Source of the DNA: Gammaproteobacteria bacterium | GTDB lineage: Bacteria > Pseudomonadota > Gammaproteobacteria > Pseudomonadales > Oleiphilaceae | Length of the DNA stretch: 10,389 nt | Direction: 5' to 3' | Assembly: GCA_029268325.1 (NCBI GenBank) | Contig: JAJUGC010000044.1 | Span: 1-10,389 of the forward strand | Shown: piece after piece, positions 6,244 to 10,389 of the stretch | Layout: the number at the start of each line of letters is the position of its first letter | How positions within the stretch are numbered: position 1 is the first letter of the stretch | Made by a program: the position numbers and the translations under genes | The notes under the pieces: model-generated | Databases searched by the model: none | Seen by the model: the letters and a program-made list of their open reading frames with translations, nothing else | What the model was told of the DNA's origin: nothing

Positions 6244-7278
6244 CTAGCCCTGGGCCAGCAAGCTGCGCAGGTCACGAATGGCCGTATTGGCGCGAGAAAT
6301 ATAGGACGCCATGGTCAAGGAGTGATTGGCCAGAACTCCAAAGCCGCTGCCATTGAGGATCACCGGACTCCACATGGGGGCCTGGGCGGCCTCCAGCTCC
6401 ACAATGATCTGACGCAGGCTGGGCAAGGCATTCTTGTTTCTCAGGACCTGTTGAAAGTCCACTTCCACTGCCCGCAGCAGGTGCAGCAGCGCCCAGGTGG
6501 CGCCCCGGGCCTCATAAAACACATCATCCAGCTCCGTCCAGGGAGTCGTTACCTGCTCCGCCGTCAAATCCACCTCCTCCTGGACCACCGGCTCCCCCGC
6601 CAGGGAGAGATTGAGACGGGGCTTGCCGACACTTTCGCTGAGCCTGTTGGACAGACTGCCCAGCCGCGTCTCCAGGTTGGCCAGCCAGTTCCGCAGGTTG
6701 TCGGCGCGGGCATAAAAGTGGGCATCCGCCCGGCTGGGATCGGCCAGGCGGGCCAGATAGCTCTCCAGGGCTTCGATGCCCCGCCGGTATTCCCGCTCGG
6801 TGGAAGGGATCGCCCAGCTTCCGTTATCGAAGTTAAATTGCGGCTCCGCCACCCGCAGATCCCGATCCTCTACCGACTGGCTCTGGGAGCGGCTGATATC
6901 ATTGCGCATGGAACGGGCCATATCCCGCACCTGGACCAGGACGCCAAACTCCCAACTGGGCATATTGTCGAGCCAGATGCCCGGCGGCATGACGTCGTTG
7001 GTGATGTAGCCGCCGGGCTTGTCCAGAAGAGTCTTTGCCAGGGTAATCAGCGTGGCGGTGGTAACGTAACCGGTCACGGGCTGCTGGTTATTGCGCAACG
7101 CCATCTGCTCGGCATTTTCCTGGACCGGGAACAGATCCGGCTCGCTGCTCCAGTAAATCCCCAGCACAATGACCACCACCAGATACACCGCCAGGGCACT
7201 TACCAGGACTTTCGGCAGCAGTCCCCGCCCCATCAAGGCTTGCAACCGCGCCCATTGACCTTGCAAAAACTCTCTCAT
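6244..7278 (-). CDS. DUF2333 family membrane-anchored protein
   Basis: This protein of unknown function belongs to a family I recognise as DUF2333, found in Pseudomonas and other gammaproteobacteria. Its 344 residues contain a short basic N terminus, one membrane helix at about 22-43 (VLVSALAVYLVVVIVLGIYW), and a large, probably periplasmic, mostly helical domain. Recognisable conserved stretches include GYVTTATLITLAKTLLDKPGG, a PPGIWLDN-like motif, SWEFGVLVQVRD, SRSQSQS and EPQFNFDN. No catalytic motif is evident. The start is ATG at 7278, with GAGGTG ten bases upstream. An in-frame ATG 18 bases earlier has no ribosome binding site. The gene starts 28 bases after the lapD-like stop and ends at a shared terminator, so the two genes very likely form an operon. 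A link to the LapD-like protein is inferred from this context only. Confidence 0.85.
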   Translation of the reverse strand: MREFLQGQWARLQALMGRGLLPKVLVSALAVYLVVVIVLGIYWSSEPDLFPVQENAEQMALRNNQQPVTGYVTTATLITLAKTLLDKPGGYITNDVMPPGIWLDNMPSWEFGVLVQVRDMARSMRNDISRSQSQSVEDRDLRVAEPQFNFDNGSWAIPSTEREYRRGIEALESYLARLADPSRADAHFYARADNLRNWLANLETRLGSLSNRLSESVGKPRLNLSLAGEPVVQEEVDLTAEQVTTPWTELDDVFYEARGATWALLHLLRAVEVDFQQVLRNKNALPSLRQIIVELEAAQAPMWSPVILNGSGFGVLANHSLTMASYISRANTAIRDLRSLLAQG

Positions 7279-7306
7279 GGTTTGTGACCACCTCATCTTG
7301 GTTTGA

Positions 7307-9313
7307 TCATTCGATCCCTTCCCAGGGGGATGCCTGGGGCCTGCACAGGTAATAACCCATCGCGGCATCAAATCCGAGCTCTTCGATCAAGCGCCACTCA
7401 TCTTCATATTCGACGCCCATGGCCACAACCCGGACGCCCAAGCCCCGGGCAATCTGCATCACCGATCGCAGGAAAAACTGGTTATCTCGGCTTTGGTGCA
7501 GATCCCGGATAAAGCTCTGATCGATTTTAATGAAATGGATCGGCAGATGTTGCAGGTAGCCAAAAGGAATGGCGGTTGCTCCGAACCGGTCGATTGCCAC
7601 CTGATAACCCAACTCACTCGCCCGGGCGGTCAGTTGCTCCACCTGGGTCTGGGCATAATGCAGAGTATATTCAGGAATTTCCAGCACTAGCCGCCGGGTC
7701 TCCTGGGGCTGCTGCTCCAGGCGGGCCTGCAGCCACTCCACAAAGCCCTGTTCCGCCAGGCTGCTTGGGGACAAGCTCAGGGCATAACGCGCCTCTCCCC
7801 CATGCTGCTCTATATGCTGCAACAACAGCTCCAGCACCAGCTGGTCAAATTCCTTGGACAAACCGAAGCGCTTTGCCATGGGCAGAAACAACCCGGCCAC
7901 CAACGTATGGCCGGCCACCTCGATCCGGGACAACACCTGATGGTGCACAACCGTTTGCCGGTCCAGGCTTAAAACCGGCTGGAAATACAATTGCAGCGAC
8001 CGATCCGCCAGCACCTGCCGCAATATCCCCAGCCATTCCGAGGCCGAATAGGCATGCTGTTCGGGAAACTGCGCCCGATCCTCATGCAGGTAGCGCTGCC
8101 AGCCATTGGGGCCGGTGGCCTGGGCCTTGCGCAAGGCCATGTCCGCCTCCGCCAGCAGGGCTTCCCCGTCTCGCTGGTGCAGGCTGGAGGTGATGCCGAT
8201 GTGCAGCACATCGTTGCGGCACATCTTCTTGACGGCGGGCAGGCTGGCCAGCCGCTTCAGTAGCTCATCGGCAAACCGGTCGCCCTGCTCTTCAAGCAGA
8301 CCGGGCAGGTACAGGGCAAAGTCAGCACCTGAGCGCCGGGCCACCAGCGCACCAATCACGGATTCACTGGAGCGGCGCAGCTCCTGGGCCACCTCCCAGA
8401 GCAGGTTATCCCCTTCGGCACGGCCAAATTCCTGGTTGAACTCGGCAAAGTTGCCCACCTGCAGCAGCAACAGGCTACCCACCGCAAAGTGGGGCTCTGA
8501 CTGTAAGCCGGCCTGCAGGCGCTTGTCGAATTCAAGCCGGTTGGACAACCCGGTCAGGGAATCCCGATAGGTTTGCTCCCGCAAGGCCTCGATTTGGTTC
8601 AACTGTTCCTGCTGGACCTGTTCCAGGCGCTCGGCCATATGGTTCATCGCCGTGGCCACCTGACGCAATTCAGTGGTTCTGGGCAAGGGCGAACGGGCAC
8701 TGAAGTCCCGCTGGCGGATGGCATTGGCCTGGCGTTCAATCCGGTGCAACGGCTGCAGAATCATGTACACCAGGGCCCGCACCACCAGATAGCCCAGCAC
8801 GGCGATCACCACAAACCAGATCAGTTGCGCACGGATCAGCTGCCACAGGTCCCGATAGGCAAATCCGGGATGACTCACCACCGTAACCGTTCCCAGCTGG
8901 TTCCAGCCGCTGACCACGTCGGCTCTGCCCTCTGGTGTTGTCAGCTCGATCCAGTTCACGAACCAGCCGGGCACGCCTTCCAGGGCCATATCCGACTCCC
9001 GCACAACCAGGGGGCGCCCGTCCAGGTCCGACAGCACAATCCGCTGGTAATAGCCGCTATCGTAGATGGCGTTGATCACAGAGCCCGCCACGGCCAGATC
9101 CCTAGCATCCACCGCGGTCGACAGGGACAGGCCCAGGGACGTGGCGGCATCCTGGGCGTGGGATTGCAACTGGGCCTGCATGTATTGGCGCAGGTTATAC
9201 AGGTTGGACGACAAGGTTCCGAGCAAAAGCAACAGCAGCAAGCCGCTGACTGCCAGCTCCAACACACACCTCAACGTCATGCCGGAGCCTGTTCCGTTCT
9301 CAGCCCCCTTCAT
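7307..9313 (-). CDS. lapD: LapD-like c-di-GMP receptor with degenerate GGDEF and EAL domains
   Basis: This inner-membrane receptor is 668 residues long. Order: TM helix about 14-36; periplasmic LapD_MoxY_N domain about 38-158 with SHAQDAATSLGLSL and GVPGWFVNW; TM helix about 164-186; HAMP about 187-240; GGDEF about 248-405; EAL about 429-668. GGDEF is SGADF (328-332). In the EAL domain, EAL is QVL (459-461), the usual VNxS has S513 for N, DDFG is IDRFG (574-578) and AEGVE is AMGVE (631-635). K596 and E545 remain. The loss of metal ligands predicts binding without hydrolysis. LapD uses a periplasmic tryptophan to hold the protease LapG; W117 is at that position. The start is ATG at 9313, with a perfect AGGAGG (9320-9325) six bases upstream; the in-frame ATG at 9334 would place this site inside the gene. 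lapG and a large adhesin are not in the window. Confidence 0.88.
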   Translation of the reverse strand: MKGAENGTGSGMTLRCVLELAVSGLLLLLLLGTLSSNLYNLRQYMQAQLQSHAQDAATSLGLSLSTAVDARDLAVAGSVINAIYDSGYYQRIVLSDLDGRPLVVRESDMALEGVPGWFVNWIELTTPEGRADVVSGWNQLGTVTVVSHPGFAYRDLWQLIRAQLIWFVVIAVLGYLVVRALVYMILQPLHRIERQANAIRQRDFSARSPLPRTTELRQVATAMNHMAERLEQVQQEQLNQIEALREQTYRDSLTGLSNRLEFDKRLQAGLQSEPHFAVGSLLLLQVGNFAEFNQEFGRAEGDNLLWEVAQELRRSSESVIGALVARRSGADFALYLPGLLEEQGDRFADELLKRLASLPAVKKMCRNDVLHIGITSSLHQRDGEALLAEADMALRKAQATGPNGWQRYLHEDRAQFPEQHAYSASEWLGILRQVLADRSLQLYFQPVLSLDRQTVVHHQVLSRIEVAGHTLVAGLFLPMAKRFGLSKEFDQLVLELLLQHIEQHGGEARYALSLSPSSLAEQGFVEWLQARLEQQPQETRRLVLEIPEYTLHYAQTQVEQLTARASELGYQVAIDRFGATAIPFGYLQHLPIHFIKIDQSFIRDLHQSRDNQFFLRSVMQIARGLGVRVVAMGVEYEDEWRLIEELGFDAAMGYYLCRPQASPWEGIE

Positions 9314-9409
9314 TGCCGACCTCCTCAAATTCATCGCACTGTTTCATCACACCGTGCTTCCTGCCTGTCGCAGGCCTATTCCATCGCTTTTCAGTCTCAA
9401 TTGGCAACA

Positions 9410-9439
9410 AAATGTCTTTTTTTACATTCACTGACATTT
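9410..9439. repeat. Inverted repeat AAATGTC / GACATTT in a divergent promoter region
   Basis: AAATGTC (9410-9416) and GACATTT (9433-9439) are perfect inverted half-sites with 16 bases between them, about two helical turns centre to centre. They lie between the lapD-like gene and the divergent response regulator gene, in an AT-rich intergenic stretch of 290 bases. This position suits an operator, but no regulator is identified. TATACT at 9470-9475 is a candidate -10 for the rightward gene, without a good -35. Confidence 0.4.
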
Positions 9440-9603
9440 AGCGGCTATATTTAAGCAGTAGGCGGATCTTATACTCTTGCATACTTTAGCCAACAACAAA
9501 TAACAAAACCGAGGCACAGACCGAACAATCATGACTTTGTGCGTGTCGCCATTATCGCCAGCCTTAATTTCAAATAATTTTTTTAAACAGCTGCGGGGCC
9601 ACC

Positions 9604-10389
9604 ATGTCATCATCTGAAGACCAGCGCGAACAACTTAAACGGCACTTTGCCAAACGTGTGACCAACCAGGCGCGAGTAGTTCTGGATGCATGGCAACACT
9701 GGCTGGATCAGAAGTTTGCCGATCCCCGCTGGCTGGAGGAACTGGAAGAGGCCAACGAGAAGCTGGGCAAATACGCCGCCCGCTTCGATATGATGCACCA
9801 GCTGTCCATTGCCCAGAAAATCAGCACGACCCTGAAAGAGCTACGGCTACGGGACCAGGGCCTTAGCCCCGAGTCCCAGGCCAGCCTGTCCCGCTTAATG
9901 GATACCCTGGCCGAGTCCATCATTCGCAAAACCGACAGGGATGCCCCCGAGGCTCCGCGCACCTTCCTGCGCTCACCGGTTTACCTGGCCTTTAACCAAT
10001 ATGAAACGGCCTACCGCATCATCAAGCAGATGGACTTTTTCGGGTTCCGCGGCCAGCAGTTCGAAACGGCCGAAGAGCTGCTATTAGCCACCCAAAAGCA
10101 CAAGCCGGAGACCATCGTCATCGACGTGGACTTCGGTGAAACCAAAATGGGTGGCATCAACCTGATCAAGCAGATCCAGGCCAACCATGAAACCCCCATC
10201 CCGGTGATTTTCGTCTGTGACGACGAAGGAGACATCGAAACCCGTCTGCAGGCGGTGCGTGCCGGTGGCGAGGAGTTTTTCGCCTGCACTGTGGATCCGG
10301 GCCAACTGGTGGAGAAGATCGAGTCCTATACCCGTGCCACCCCCCAGGAGCCCTACCGGGTTCTGGTGGTGGATGACTCCCGGGCCCAG
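9604..10389 (+). CDS. Multi-receiver response regulator, N-terminal part (runs off right edge)
   Basis: The 262 visible residues hold three parts. Residues 1 to about 115 are charged and helical, without a clear active-site histidine; they may be a degenerate Hpt-like or dimerisation segment. Residues about 125-245 form a receiver fold: the phosphoacceptor position is kept (D174 in IVIDVDFGE), but the acidic pair at the first strand is absent (LAFNQYE), the T/S position is C205 (VIFVC) and the conserved lysine is replaced by C228. This domain is probably a pseudo-receiver. A second receiver begins at about 250 with VLVVDDS (D257, D258), which looks canonical. The output domain is beyond the edge; a GGDEF domain, as in PleD-like proteins, is one possibility but is not seen. 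The start is ATG at 9604; GGGG five bases upstream is a weak ribosome binding site. It diverges from the lapD-like gene. Confidence 0.8.
   Translation, partial: MSSSEDQREQLKRHFAKRVTNQARVVLDAWQHWLDQKFADPRWLEELEEANEKLGKYAARFDMMHQLSIAQKISTTLKELRLRDQGLSPESQASLSRLMDTLAESIIRKTDRDAPEAPRTFLRSPVYLAFNQYETAYRIIKQMDFFGFRGQQFETAEELLLATQKHKPETIVIDVDFGETKMGGINLIKQIQANHETPIPVIFVCDDEGDIETRLQAVRAGGEEFFACTVDPGQLVEKIESYTRATPQEPYRVLVVDDSRAQ

Noticed and set aside
6214..7287. Long rightward open frame (357 codons) opposite the DUF2333 gene
   Set aside because: Composition is a shadow of the GC-rich opposite strand, there is no ribosome binding site or recognisable domain, and the opposite frame encodes a known family.
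8573..9454. Rightward open frame (293 codons) opposite the lapD-like gene
   Set aside because: It is rich in Gln, His and Pro typical of antisense frames, and the minus strand encodes a clear multidomain protein.

Overview
This window looks like chromosomal DNA of a free-living gammaproteobacterium, judged from gene content and protein style rather than a search. It is GC-rich and carries a LapD-type c-di-GMP receptor, a DUF2333 protein of the kind found in Pseudomonas and relatives, a standard family I inorganic pyrophosphatase, a KtrAB potassium uptake pair and a SugE/Gdx guanidinium exporter. No tRNA, rRNA, insertion sequence, phage gene or CRISPR array is visible.

Layout. The left edge holds the 5' part of a minus-strand PAS-domain signalling gene (1-526). 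A 326-base non-coding stretch with a 20-bp tandem repeat separates it from a minus-strand phosphoribosyltransferase-like gene (853-1569) that has an in-frame TAA at codon 22. Next, all on the minus strand and transcribed leftward, come ktrA-ktrB (3736-1710, start and stop overlapping), a patatin-like phospholipase (4904-3834) and the small exporter gene sugE/gdx (5299-4985). The sugE leader contains two ACGA-loop hairpins diagnostic of a guanidine-II (mini-ykkC) riboswitch. ppa (5619-6149) runs in the opposite direction from the same intergenic region and ends at a strong bidirectional terminator (6184-6215). That terminator also serves the leftward pair lapD-like (9313-7307) and DUF2333 (7278-6244). 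The right edge holds the 5' part of a rightward multi-receiver response regulator (from 9604), divergent from the lapD-like gene.

How the genes work together. KtrA gates KtrB for potassium uptake. Free guanidinium is expected to raise translation of SugE through the riboswitch, and SugE exports it. The LapD-like protein has both GGDEF and EAL motifs degraded but keeps the periplasmic tryptophan that LapD uses to bind the protease LapG. It should therefore sense c-di-GMP rather than make or destroy it. The divergent response regulator has a pseudo-receiver followed by what begins as a canonical receiver, and may be part of the same signalling neighbourhood; its output domain lies outside the window. 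I see no clearly undescribed system. The most informative items are the riboswitch, the interrupted phosphoribosyltransferase, and the lapD-like/DUF2333 pair without lapG or an adhesin in view.
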